Of a DNA stretch of 18,870 nt, positions 7,350 to 14,565 are shown piece by piece. This DNA is from Firmicutes bacterium CAG:534 (lineage in GTDB: Bacteria; Bacillota; Clostridia; Lachnospirales; Lachnospiraceae). The DNA lies in assembly GCA_000436115.1 (NCBI GenBank), contig FR894538.1:23229-42098 (forward strand). The letters are read 5' to 3'. Positions within the stretch are counted from its first letter, which is position 1; every line of letters begins with the position of its first letter. The notes beneath the pieces were generated by a model that worked only from the letters and a program-made list of their open reading frames with translations, was not told where the DNA came from and ran no database searches. Both the position numbers and the translations under genes were made by a program.

Positions 7350-7982
7350 ATGGAGTATCGGAAGATTGACCTGGAAACCTTTCCCCGGAAAGCATATTTT
7401 GAGTATTTTAAAACACTTGCAAACCCTTATGCAGGGGTGACGGTGGAAGTAGATATTACAGATTTTATCCAGAAAGTAAAAAGAGAAAAGCTGCCTTTTT
7501 TCCTGAGCTTTTTGTACTGCGCCGGGAGAGCGGCCAACATGGTGGCAGAACTGAGACAGCGGATTGACGGGGGAGTGCCCGTGGAGTTTGCAAGCTGCGA
7601 CACCTCCCATACGGTTATGAAGGCAGACGGCACCTACGGCTACTGCCGCCTGAACTGCATGCAGCCCTTTGAAGAATATATCGGCCAGGCAGTTGCAAAG
7701 CAGGAGAAGGCAAAGGAGGAAGCAGATCTTGAGGATGGAGAAGACGGACTGAGCCTTTTGTTTGTTTCCACGCTGCCATGGCTGCATTATACCTCTTTGC
7801 AGCAGCCTACTCCCATTCCGGCAGACAGTAATCCCAGGATCACCTGGGGGCAGTATGCTGCAAACGGTGAAAAGGTGACCATGCCGGTGACCCTGCTTGT
7901 CAATCATGCGCTGGCAGACGGCAGCCACATGGCACAGTTTTTTGAAGAACTTTCCAGACAGATGGAGGGCTTCAAGGCGTGA
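7350..7982 (+). CDS. Chloramphenicol acetyltransferase-like (CatA family) O-acetyltransferase
   Basis: This 210-residue protein of the CAT fold transfers acetyl from acetyl-CoA to a hydroxyl of an acceptor. The N-terminus (YRKIDLETFPRKAYFEYF) follows the CAT pattern. The C-terminal catalytic motif reads NHALADG with the active His at 186 and the structural Asp at 190. Classical CATs read HHAVCDG here, so the His before the catalytic one is Asn and Cys is Ala. The length equals the family norm (about 210-220). TAAGGAG lies seven bases before the ATG, and the gene has its own promoter and terminator. Chromosomal CAT homologues of this kind may not inactivate chloramphenicol, so resistance should not be assumed. 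There are no mobile-element traces beside it. Confidence 0.82.
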   Translation: MEYRKIDLETFPRKAYFEYFKTLANPYAGVTVEVDITDFIQKVKREKLPFFLSFLYCAGRAANMVAELRQRIDGGVPVEFASCDTSHTVMKADGTYGYCRLNCMQPFEEYIGQAVAKQEKAKEEADLEDGEDGLSLLFVSTLPWLHYTSLQQPTPIPADSNPRITWGQYAANGEKVTMPVTLLVNHALADGSHMAQFFEELSRQMEGFKA

Positions 7983-8007
7983 TTTTTCTTCCGAAAAATG
8001 CAACTTG

Positions 8008-8046
8008 ACCACCTGAAACGCAACTTGGCGTGCAGGTGGTTTTTTT
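8008..8046 (+). terminator. Terminator of the CAT-like gene
   Basis: ACCACCTG (8008-8015) pairs with CAGGTGGT (8033-8040). An inner ACGC/GCGT helix (8018-8021 with 8028-8031) extends the stem. T continues from 8040 to 8046. Confidence 0.9.
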
Positions 8047-8100
8047 CTGCCTGAATTGTGATATGGTGCAGATAACAGATCAACAGCAAAGAGGAGAAAA

Positions 8101-8125
8101 GATTGAAAAATAAAATTTTTCAATC
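8101..8125 (+). repeat. Perfect 11-bp inverted repeat in the hydrolase leader
   Basis: GATTGAAAAAT (8101-8111) and ATTTTTCAATC (8115-8125) form a perfect hairpin with an AAA loop. No T-tract follows on the plus strand, so it is not a simple terminator. It begins two bases before the start of the small leader ORF and would sequester that start codon. Confidence 0.75.
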
Positions 8126-8192
8126 GCGAGATTTGTGTCTGCGCGCACTTGACACAAACTCGGCATGTGCCAAAAAGTGTGCGCAGAAATGA
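8103..8192 (+). CDS. Small leader ORF, 29 codons, stop overlapping the hydrolase ATG
   Basis: A TTG at 8103 is preceded by GAGGAG (8091-8096) at a spacing of six bases and opens a 29-residue peptide. It begins MKNKIFQSRDLCLR and ends AKKCAQK, is basic and has three Cys. Its TGA (8190-8192) overlaps an in-frame ATG of the hydrolase (8189-8191), the classical ATGA arrangement of translational coupling. No signal peptide or named family is recognised. The ORF runs through both arms of two hairpins, so its translation would remodel the leader structure. It could be a regulatory leader peptide, or a chance frame across a repeated intergenic element. Confidence 0.4.
   Translation: MKNKIFQSRDLCLRALDTNSACAKKCAQK
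8127..8186 (+). ncRNA. Structured leader: hairpin whose loop is complementary to a downstream segment
   Basis: CGAG-A-TTTGTGTC (8127-8139) pairs with GACACAAACTCG (8151-8162), giving 12 bp with one bulged A and an 11-base loop. That loop (8140-8150) is fully complementary, with one G-T wobble, to AAGTGTGCGCA at 8175-8185, just before the hydrolase start region. The second pairing could form a pseudoknot or replace the first hairpin. No known riboswitch class is recognised. A dispersed repeat is the main alternative. Confidence 0.5.
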
Positions 8193-8200
8193 GGATAAAA

Positions 8201-9520
8201 ATGATCACAGCTATTTTGCTACTTGTTTTATTTTTGGGAGAATTGTTTTTTGTAATTTGGAACTGCAAGGAAAAGAGCATCCACCGAAGGGAAAAAATGC
8301 TTTACCGCTATGGAATGCTGCTTCTTCTTACATGTCTTGTGCTGACCGACGTGCTGAAAGGAACGCTGCGCTACGGCATGCTGCTTTTTCTGCTTTTTGT
8401 GCAGGGAACAATCCTTTTACTTCAGACACTGCGCAGAGCAGGAAAGGAAGGGGCGGATGCGGCAGATCAGAGGAAGGTAAGGGTTCCCAGACAGGTTCTG
8501 CATCTTTTGGGGACGATGATCCTGTTTGGAATCGCCCTGATCCCGGCAATCTTTTTCCCGCAGTATCAGCCCCTAAAGCCTACCGGGGAATATGAGGTAT
8601 GCAGTGTGGTGGAAACCTGGGAGGATCAAAGCAGAATAGAAACTTATTCCGATACCGGGGAAAACAGAAAGGTTACCATTAAGATCTGGTATCCCAAAGA
8701 AAACGGAACCTATCCGCTGGCAGTGTTTTCCCATGGAGCGGGAGGAATGCTGGAAAGCAACGCCTCTACCTGTGAGGAACTGGCTTCCCACGGATATGTG
8801 GCAGTGTCCATCGCCCATCCCTATCAGGCTGCTTTCGTCGAAGACACCTCGGGGAAGGTAACTTTGGCAGATCAGGAATTTATGAGTCAGGTCATGACAG
8901 ACAATGGATCTGATACGGAGGAGCATGAGCAGAAGATTTATCAGCTGCAGAAGGAATGGATGGAGATCAGGACAGGGGATGAAAACTTTGTGCTGGATAC
9001 CCTGCTGCAGAAAGCGGCCGAAGGAGAAGGGGAGCCTTATGACAGGATAGACGCCGAAAAGATCGGACTGTTCGGACATTCCCTGGGAGGAGCAACCAGC
9101 GTGGCAGTGGGAAGACAGCGGAAGGACATTTCTGCTGTGATTGACATTGAAGGCACCATGCTTGCCGAATATACCGGATATGAAAACGGAAAACATTCCT
9201 TTCAGCAGGAGCCTTATCCGGTTCCTCTTCTGGACATAAATTCCCGAAAGGTCTATGAGCTGGCAAAAGGCTATCCCCAGGAATATGTAAACTTCTATGT
9301 AGGAGAACATGCAGTGGAATTCCGGGAAGTGGTCTTTGAGGATGCAGGGCATATGAATTTCTGTGATCTCTCCATGGTTTCGCCGATTTTGGCAAAAATC
9401 CTGGGAACCGGAAAGGTAAATGCAAGGAAATGTCTTGAAAATCTGAATGAAATAGTATTAAATTATTTTGATTACTATTTAAAAGGAAAGCAGGGCATCA
9501 CAATAGCGGATACCTACTAG
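8201..9520 (+). CDS. Membrane-anchored alpha/beta hydrolase (PAF-acetylhydrolase-like)
   Basis: This 439-residue protein has an N-terminal block of about four hydrophobic helices (about residues 1-125). A lipase/esterase domain follows, similar to the platelet-activating-factor acetylhydrolase family. The oxyanion motif FSHGAGG precedes the nucleophile elbow GHSLGG (Ser294), a following strand supplies Asp (AVIDIEG), and the catalytic His is in AGHMNF (His384). The substrate may be a lipid or ester. The ATG at 8201 is preferred because GAGG lies six bases upstream. Earlier in-frame ATGs at 8165 and 8189 are possible, and 8189 would be coupled to the leader ORF. The membrane block in front of a soluble hydrolase is notable. 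It heads an operon with the LytTR gene 16 bases downstream. Confidence 0.8.
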   Translation: MITAILLLVLFLGELFFVIWNCKEKSIHRREKMLYRYGMLLLLTCLVLTDVLKGTLRYGMLLFLLFVQGTILLLQTLRRAGKEGADAADQRKVRVPRQVLHLLGTMILFGIALIPAIFFPQYQPLKPTGEYEVCSVVETWEDQSRIETYSDTGENRKVTIKIWYPKENGTYPLAVFSHGAGGMLESNASTCEELASHGYVAVSIAHPYQAAFVEDTSGKVTLADQEFMSQVMTDNGSDTEEHEQKIYQLQKEWMEIRTGDENFVLDTLLQKAAEGEGEPYDRIDAEKIGLFGHSLGGATSVAVGRQRKDISAVIDIEGTMLAEYTGYENGKHSFQQEPYPVPLLDINSRKVYELAKGYPQEYVNFYVGEHAVEFREVVFEDAGHMNFCDLSMVSPILAKILGTGKVNARKCLENLNEIVLNYFDYYLKGKQGITIADTY

Positions 9521-9536
9521 GGGAAGAAAAAGAAAG

Positions 9537-10001
9537 ATGAGAGTACGGATCAGAAGGATTGCAGAAAAGGAAAAGGAGCAGGTGGTCATTGAATGCGTAG
9601 AGGTGACCTCCCAGGTGGAAGATATTTATGCTTATGCAAAAGCAAAGGGAGAAGAAATCTGCGGGATCCTTACCTGCACCATACCGGAGGAGGAAAGAAG
9701 CAGGCAGATAGAGCGGCTTGCGCTGGATGCAATCCTTTACTTCGAGGCAGTGGATGATAAGGTCTTTGCCTATACGAAGGAAAAAGAATATGAAGTCAGG
9801 ATCAGATTATATGAGATAGAAAAAAATTACAGGAGCAGCTATTTTGTACGCTGCTCCAAATCTGTTGTACTGAACCTGATGCAGCTTGAAGGCATTTCAC
9901 CGGCTCTCAACGGCAGATTTTACGCACATATGAAAAATGGAGAAAAACTGGTGATCTCAAGACAGTACGCTCCTGCCCTAAAAGAGATTGTAATGGGATA
10001 G
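9537..10001 (+). CDS. LytTR-type DNA-binding regulator
   Basis: This 154-residue protein has no receiver domain. An N-terminal part of about 60 residues leads into a LytTR DNA-binding domain (about 68-150; PF04397). YFEAVDDKVFAYT opens the domain, with FVRCSKSVVLNLMQLEGI and the basic GRFYAHMKNGEKLVISRQY later. This stand-alone LytTR layout commonly pairs with a DUF3021 membrane protein, and such a gene is next door, 26 bases downstream. The two probably act as a regulator and membrane-modulator unit that controls its own operon and perhaps the upstream hydrolase. The ATG at 9537 has only a weak purine-rich site (GGGGAAG). Confidence 0.88.
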   Translation: MRVRIRRIAEKEKEQVVIECVEVTSQVEDIYAYAKAKGEEICGILTCTIPEEERSRQIERLALDAILYFEAVDDKVFAYTKEKEYEVRIRLYEIEKNYRSSYFVRCSKSVVLNLMQLEGISPALNGRFYAHMKNGEKLVISRQYAPALKEIVMG

Positions 10002-10027
10002 TATAAGGAAAAAGAGGATGAAATCAT

Positions 10028-10522
10028 ATGAAATGGGAAAAAAATAAGAATACAGCAACAGATTTTCTGCTTTCTTTCTTTATTATAACCGCATGTATTA
10101 CCATCATGGAAGCGGTGATAGGAACTATTTTTATGCCGGGAGAACGGTTTGGATTTGAAGCCTTTTTTTCACCGCCGCTTTTTGGCTTCCTTTCAGCGTT
10201 GTCCAGTGTGGTTACCTTTTCCAGACGTCAGCTTTCGGCAGGAGCTATGGCGGTCAGGCTGTTTTTGCAGCTTGCCATGATCGAGGCCATGGTGCTTCTC
10301 GTAAACTTTTTCTTTGGAAACTGGGAGCTGTTTACAGCGCCTATGATCCTTACGCTTATTTTAGGGATTGCACTGATCTTCTGCGTGGTCTATCTGGTCA
10401 TGTGGCTCAATGAAAGAAGGATCTCAAGGTTTTTCAATGAAAGGCTTCTGGAATTTCAGAAGGAAGTGCAGCTTCGGAATGAGGAAAGATTGAAAAATCA
10501 GGAAGCATGGGGCGGCAGATAG
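10028..10522 (+). CDS. DUF3021 family membrane protein
   Basis: This 164-residue protein has four predicted membrane helices (about 12-36, 46-64, 75-96 and 102-126) and a charged cytosolic tail (NERRISRFFNERLLEF onward). It fits DUF3021 (PF11457), whose members almost always sit beside a stand-alone LytTR regulator, as here. It may sense or sequester at the membrane and modulate the LytTR protein; that mechanism is inferred from related LytTR regulatory systems. AGAGGATG is seven bases before the ATG. The gene ends 14 bases before the preferred start of the next gene. Confidence 0.85.
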   Translation: MKWEKNKNTATDFLLSFFIITACITIMEAVIGTIFMPGERFGFEAFFSPPLFGFLSALSSVVTFSRRQLSAGAMAVRLFLQLAMIEAMVLLVNFFFGNWELFTAPMILTLILGIALIFCVVYLVMWLNERRISRFFNERLLEFQKEVQLRNEERLKNQEAWGGR

Positions 10523-10536
10523 GAGGAACGAAAAGT

Positions 10537-11508
10537 ATGGGTTTTTTACATCAGCTTCTGCGTTATCATAAGATCTGTATACAGTGCCATAATAATCCTG
10601 ATGCGGATGCGCTGGCATCGGCATACGGCCTGCAATGCTTTTTCAGGGAAAAGCAGGTGAGTGCAGAGATTATTTATGGAGGAAGCGAGACCGTCAGGCG
10701 GTTTAATCTGCAATATATGATGGATGCCCTTGCCATAGAGGCAAGGCATGTGACAAAGCTGCCGGAAACAGAGCTGCTGTTAGTGGTGGACGGACAGTAT
10801 GGAGAGGGAAATGTCCAGACCTTTGATGCGCCGGAGATAGCGGTGATTGACCATCACTACTGCGTTTCCAATGAAAATGAAAATACCTTTATCAAAAGTG
10901 AGTATCAGAGCTGCTCTACGGTGGTTTATGAACTGCTTTTGGAGGAGGGCTATCCGGTGCAGGAAAATGAAAAGCTCCGGACGGCGCTTTTGTATGGACT
11001 TTATATGGACACCTCTTCTTTCCAGGATCTTTACCGGGAAAGAGATATTCAGATGCGAAGCGCCCTTCTGGGAGAAAATCCGGTCTTTGAACGGCTTACA
11101 AAGTCCAGCATGACCATGGAAGAGCTGATGATCGCCGGAGATGCGCTGCAAAATCATTATTTTGATCCGGAAAGATGCTTTGCCATTGTTCCGGCAATCC
11201 ACTGTGAGCAGGCGGTGCTTGGTATTATTGGGGATCTGGTCATACAGGTGGATGTGATCCTGGCAAGCCTGACCTATACGGCAGTGGGGGGAGGGTATCA
11301 GTTCTCCATACGAAGCTGTGACAATACCATTCCGGCCAATCAGCTGGCAGCTTATATCTGTGAAGGGATCGGCTCGGGAGGAGGACACACCAAGAAGGCA
11401 GGAGGCAGGATTTCAGCAAGAAGTTTTCGGAAAAAGTATGGGGAAGCAGATATTTTTGATGTGCTGAACAGGCGGATGAAGGAATTTATCAGACCGGCCA
11501 TACCATAG
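10537..11508 (+). CDS. DHH-DHHA1 phosphoesterase (NrnA-like)
   Basis: This 323-residue DHH-superfamily protein resembles NrnA, which degrades nanoRNA dinucleotides, pAp or linear cyclic-dinucleotide products with Mn2+. Metal ligands are visible: H18-x-N-P-D22-x-D24, D85 (VVDGQ), D105-H106-H107 and D158 (LYMDTSSF). The DHHA1 domain ends with GGGHTKKAGG (about 281-290), the substrate-binding loop. AGGAGG at 10521-10526 supports the ATG at 10537 rather than the in-frame ATG at 10507, which would overlap the previous gene. It is the last gene of the hydrolase operon and a terminator hairpin follows. A role in c-di-AMP turnover is possible, but there is no GGDEF or PAS part as in GdpP. Confidence 0.9.
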   Translation: MGFLHQLLRYHKICIQCHNNPDADALASAYGLQCFFREKQVSAEIIYGGSETVRRFNLQYMMDALAIEARHVTKLPETELLLVVDGQYGEGNVQTFDAPEIAVIDHHYCVSNENENTFIKSEYQSCSTVVYELLLEEGYPVQENEKLRTALLYGLYMDTSSFQDLYRERDIQMRSALLGENPVFERLTKSSMTMEELMIAGDALQNHYFDPERCFAIVPAIHCEQAVLGIIGDLVIQVDVILASLTYTAVGGGYQFSIRSCDNTIPANQLAAYICEGIGSGGGHTKKAGGRISARSFRKKYGEADIFDVLNRRMKEFIRPAIP

Positions 11509-11545
11509 CAAAAACTGACAAAATAGGGAACAGATAAGATCGAGA

Positions 11546-11575
11546 TTGACAGAAATACTTTTTTTATACTATAAT
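11546..11575 (+). promoter_or_regulatory. Promoter of the nucleoside-uptake operon
   Basis: A consensus TTGACA (11546-11551) and TATAAT (11570-11575) are 18 bases apart. The predicted start is near 11582, about 60 bases before the ATG. No purine-riboswitch consensus is seen in the leader. Confidence 0.75.
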
Positions 11576-11612
11576 TATGACTTGTGTAAAATAAACAGGT
11601 CATAATTTTTTT
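11574..11612 (+). terminator. Terminator of the hydrolase-DHH operon, overlapping the next promoter
   Basis: ATTATGACTTGT (11574-11585) pairs with ACAGGTCATAAT (11595-11606), 12 bp with one wobble and a nine-base loop, followed by T at 11606-11612. The left arm overlaps the -10 element of the downstream promoter, so the hairpin forms only in read-through RNA. Confidence 0.75.
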
Positions 11613-11641
11613 ATGGCCACTTAATTTAGGAGGAAAGTATT

Positions 11642-12889
11642 ATGAAGAAGAAAGTGTTAAGTTTACTGTTAACAGTAGCCATGACAGCTTCCTTACTGGT
11701 AGGATGCGGATCTGGTAATGCAGCAGAGACCACTGATGCAGCAACAGAAGAAGCAGCTCCCGAGGAAGAAACAGCATCTGAGGATGCAGCAGACACAGAG
11801 GAGTCTGCAGAGGCTGAAGAGTCTACAGAGTCTACAGAGTCTACAGAGGCAGAGAGCACAGGGGAAGAGGCAGCAGTCACTGTTGAGGGCAAGATCGCAA
11901 TGATCACAGACTCCGGTGATATTACAGACGAGTCCTTTAACCAGATCACATGGGAAACCTGCCAGGCTTACGGCGAGAAGAATGGTATCGACTGCGAATA
12001 TTATAAGCCCGCTGAGGATACTGACGAGGAGAGAATCAACTCCATCGAGCTTGCAATCGCAGACGGCGCAACCGTTGTTGTAATGCCCGGTTATCTGTTT
12101 GGACCTGCCATTGCTGAGGAGCAGGGTCTTCACACAGATGTTTCCTTTATTGCAGTTGATGTTATCGAAGGCGACATTGTAAACCTTGCAGGTGAGAATG
12201 TAGCTCTTGGCGACAACGTATATATCTGCTCCTTCCAGGAAGAGCAGGCTGGCTATCTTGCTGGTTATGCAGCAGTTAAGGATGGCTATACAAGCCTTGG
12301 CTTCCTTGGCGGTATTGCAGTTCCTGCCGTTATCCGTTATGGTTTCGGATATGTACAGGGCATCAATGCAGCAGCAGAGGAGCTTGGCGTTGACGTAGCT
12401 GTTAAGTATTACTACGGCGGACAGTTCTACGGTGATGATGCGATCACAGCTCGTATGGAAGGCTGGTATGCAGACGGAACACAGGTTGTATTTGCCTGCG
12501 GCGGCGGTATTTATACTTCCGCACTGGATGCAGCAGAGGAGCATGACGGCAAGGTGATCGGTGTTGACGTTGATCAGCGTCCTGTTATCGGAGATCGTTG
12601 CATCACTTCTGCTATGAAGAACCTTGCATCTGCTGTAAACACAGCATTAAACGCTTACTTTACAGGTAACTTCGCTTCCATCGGCGGAAAGTCAGAGCAG
12701 CTTGGCCTTACACAGGGCGACTACATCGGACTTCCTACAGAGGATGCATCCTGGGGCTTTAATACCTTTACAGTAGAAGAGTATGAGAAGGTTCTTGCAG
12801 GACTGACAGATGGATCTATCGTAGTATCTAACGACATTGAAAATCAGCCTGAGGTTGGTTCTCATGTAACTGTAGATTACATCCAGTAA
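11642..12889 (+). CDS. BMP-family nucleoside-binding lipoprotein of an ABC importer
   Basis: This 415-residue lipoprotein captures nucleosides outside the membrane for the transporter encoded just downstream (BMP/PnrA/TmpC family, PF02608). A signal peptide ends in the lipobox LVGC with lipidated Cys22. Residues 26-82 form an acidic Ala/Thr/Ser/Glu linker, and the binding domain starts near GKIAMITDSGDITDESF (84 onward), with GVDVDQRPVIGD as a family motif. AGGAGG is eight bases before the ATG. It has a consensus promoter and is followed by a strong terminator before the ATPase gene, so it is probably made in excess. Codon choice (GTT, GCA and CTT rich) looks more optimised than in its neighbours. 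Purine versus pyrimidine preference cannot be read, but uridine kinase in the locus favours uridine. Confidence 0.92.
   Translation: MKKKVLSLLLTVAMTASLLVGCGSGNAAETTDAATEEAAPEEETASEDAADTEESAEAEESTESTESTEAESTGEEAAVTVEGKIAMITDSGDITDESFNQITWETCQAYGEKNGIDCEYYKPAEDTDEERINSIELAIADGATVVVMPGYLFGPAIAEEQGLHTDVSFIAVDVIEGDIVNLAGENVALGDNVYICSFQEEQAGYLAGYAAVKDGYTSLGFLGGIAVPAVIRYGFGYVQGINAAAEELGVDVAVKYYYGGQFYGDDAITARMEGWYADGTQVVFACGGGIYTSALDAAEEHDGKVIGVDVDQRPVIGDRCITSAMKNLASAVNTALNAYFTGNFASIGGKSEQLGLTQGDYIGLPTEDASWGFNTFTVEEYEKVLAGLTDGSIVVSNDIENQPEVGSHVTVDYIQ
11819..11848 (+). repeat. Tandem 9-bp repeat in the lipoprotein linker
   Basis: GAGTCTACA is repeated three times and followed by a partial GAG, encoding Glu-Ser-Thr units. 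It lies in the flexible linker (residues 60-69) and could change copy number by slippage without breaking the frame. Confidence 0.85.
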
Positions 12890-12900
12890 AAAAGAACGCA

Positions 12901-12936
12901 AAAAGGAGAGAAGAGTTTCCTTCTCTCCTTTTTTTT
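12901..12936 (+). terminator. Intercistronic terminator after the lipoprotein gene
   Basis: AAAAGGAGAGAAG (12901-12913) pairs with CTTCTCTCCTTTT (12920-12932), 13 bp with a six-base loop, and T runs from 12929 to 12936. It is strong, yet lies between two genes of the same transport system. The remaining 12937-13000 shows only weak A+T-rich -10-like matches, so read-through is the likely way the ATPase gene is expressed. Confidence 0.9.
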
Positions 12937-13000
12937 ATTCCCAAAAGATGTTATATTATATGAAAAGGGAAATTTTGCTCAAAAATTAAGAAGGGGTTAC

Positions 13001-14548
13001 ATGCTTATGGAAAACGATTATATCATTGAGATGCTGGGCATCACAAAAGAATTCCCGGGAATTAAGGCAAATGATAACATTACATTGCAATTAAAAAGAG
13101 GAGAGATCCATGCGCTTCTGGGAGAGAACGGAGCAGGAAAATCTACGCTTATGAGTATCCTGTTTGGTCTCTATCAGCCGACTTCCGGTATCATTAAGAA
13201 GAATGGAAAGGAAGTTAAGATCAGTTCTCCCAACGATGCAAATGATCTGAATATCGGAATGGTTCACCAGCATTTCAAATTGGTAGAATGTTTTTCCGTT
13301 CTGGATAATATTATTCTGGGAGTTGAGCCCACCAAGGGGCTTTTCCTGGAGAAAAAGGGCGCAAGAAAAAAGGTAATGGAGCTCAGTGAAAAATATGGAC
13401 TGAAGGTGGATCCGGATGCCCTTGTTTCAGATATTACAGTGGGAATGCAGCAGCGTACGGAAATCCTGAAGATGCTTTACCGGGATAACGAGGTGCTGAT
13501 TTTTGATGAGCCTACAGCGGTTCTGACCCCACAGGAGATCAGCGAGCTGATGAAGATCATGAAAAACCTTGCAAAGGAAGGCAAGTCCATCCTTTTTATC
13601 ACCCATAAGCTCAACGAGATCATGGAGGTGGCAGACAGATGTACCATCCTGCGCAAGGGAAAATGCGTAGGAACGGTTAAGATTGCAGATACCTCCAAGG
13701 AAGAGCTTTCCAGAATGATGGTAGGCAGAAATGTAAGCTTCAGCGTAGACAAGAAGGAAGCAGAGCCGGGAGAAACGGTTTTGCAGGTTGAACATATGAC
13801 AGTGCCCAGTAAGGCCCATTCCAATGATGCGGTAAAGGATGTGTCTTTTAATGTGCGAAGAGGTGAGATCGTATGTATTGCAGGAATTGACGGCAATGGG
13901 CAGACAGAATTTGTGTATGGACTGACCGGACTTGAGAAAATCAGCGGGGGAACCATTACCTTTGCAGGACACGATATTACCAAGGCGTCCATACGAGAGC
14001 GTTCTAAGCTGGGAATGAGCCATATTCCCGAGGACCGCCATAAGCATGGACTGGTACTGGATTATACCCTGGAGCAGAACATGGTATTACAAAGGTACTG
14101 GCAGCCGGAATTCCAGTCAGGAGGCTTTATTAAGTCAAAGGCAGTGCGGGATTATTCCGAAAAGCTGATCGATCAGTATGATGTAAGAAGCGGACAGGGG
14201 GCGGTTACCGTTACCCGGGGAATGTCAGGAGGAAACCAGCAGAAAGCCATTATAGCCAGGGAAATTGACAAGGATCCGGAGCTTCTTGTAGCAGTGCAGC
14301 CCACAAGAGGCCTGGATGTGGGAGCCATTGAGTACATCCATAACCAGCTCGTTGCACAGAGGGATAAGGGTAAGGCAGTGCTTCTGATCTCACTGGAGTT
14401 AGATGAAGTAATGGATGTTTCGGATCGTATTCTTGTAATGTATGAAGGAAGACTGGTTGGACAGTTCGATCCCAAGGAGATCACAGTAGAAGAATTGGGA
14501 TTATACATGGCCGGGGCAAAGAAAAAAGATGTCCCTGCAAAGGTTTGA
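13001..14548 (+). CDS. Nucleoside ABC transporter ATP-binding protein, double domain
   Basis: This 515-residue protein holds two fused ABC domains, as in YufO/NupO and the RbsA/MglA type, and powers nucleoside import. Domain 1 has Walker A GENGAGKST (41-49), a Q-loop QHFKL, a signature-like VGMQQRTEI and Walker B LIFDEPT. Domain 2 has a degenerate Walker A (GIDGNGQTE, no Lys), a good signature (MSGGNQQK), and a Walker B region reading LLVAVQPTRG instead of an acidic DEPT. One functional hydrolysis site is therefore expected, as is normal for this family. AAGGGG is 4 bases from the ATG at 13001 and 10 from an in-frame ATG at 13007, so either may start it. The permease genes follow immediately. 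Confidence 0.92.
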   Translation: MLMENDYIIEMLGITKEFPGIKANDNITLQLKRGEIHALLGENGAGKSTLMSILFGLYQPTSGIIKKNGKEVKISSPNDANDLNIGMVHQHFKLVECFSVLDNIILGVEPTKGLFLEKKGARKKVMELSEKYGLKVDPDALVSDITVGMQQRTEILKMLYRDNEVLIFDEPTAVLTPQEISELMKIMKNLAKEGKSILFITHKLNEIMEVADRCTILRKGKCVGTVKIADTSKEELSRMMVGRNVSFSVDKKEAEPGETVLQVEHMTVPSKAHSNDAVKDVSFNVRRGEIVCIAGIDGNGQTEFVYGLTGLEKISGGTITFAGHDITKASIRERSKLGMSHIPEDRHKHGLVLDYTLEQNMVLQRYWQPEFQSGGFIKSKAVRDYSEKLIDQYDVRSGQGAVTVTRGMSGGNQQKAIIAREIDKDPELLVAVQPTRGLDVGAIEYIHNQLVAQRDKGKAVLLISLELDEVMDVSDRILVMYEGRLVGQFDPKEITVEELGLYMAGAKKKDVPAKV

Positions 14549-14565
14549 GAGAAAGGGGAAAGAAG

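Noticed and set aside
7323..8123. A 266-codon minus-strand frame opposite the CAT-like gene
   Set aside because: It spans the antisense of a recognised gene and its terminator and has Cys/His-rich random composition.
8149..8177. A perfect TTGACA (8149-8154) as a -35 promoter element
   Set aside because: The bases 17 downstream are AAAAAG, with no -10 resemblance, and the hexamer is part of a hairpin arm and the leader ORF.
8149..8595. An overlapping 148-codon frame across the hydrolase start
   Set aside because: It is out of frame with the hydrolase, has no ribosome site, and its product lacks domain character, so it is a shadow frame.
11509..11641. A purine riboswitch controlling the nucleoside operon
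   Set aside because: The conserved purine-aptamer segments are absent, and a promoter and terminator account for the region.
11693..12544. A 283-codon minus-strand frame opposite the lipoprotein gene
   Set aside because: It results from the codon bias of the optimised lipoprotein gene; the product is Cys/Leu-rich low complexity.
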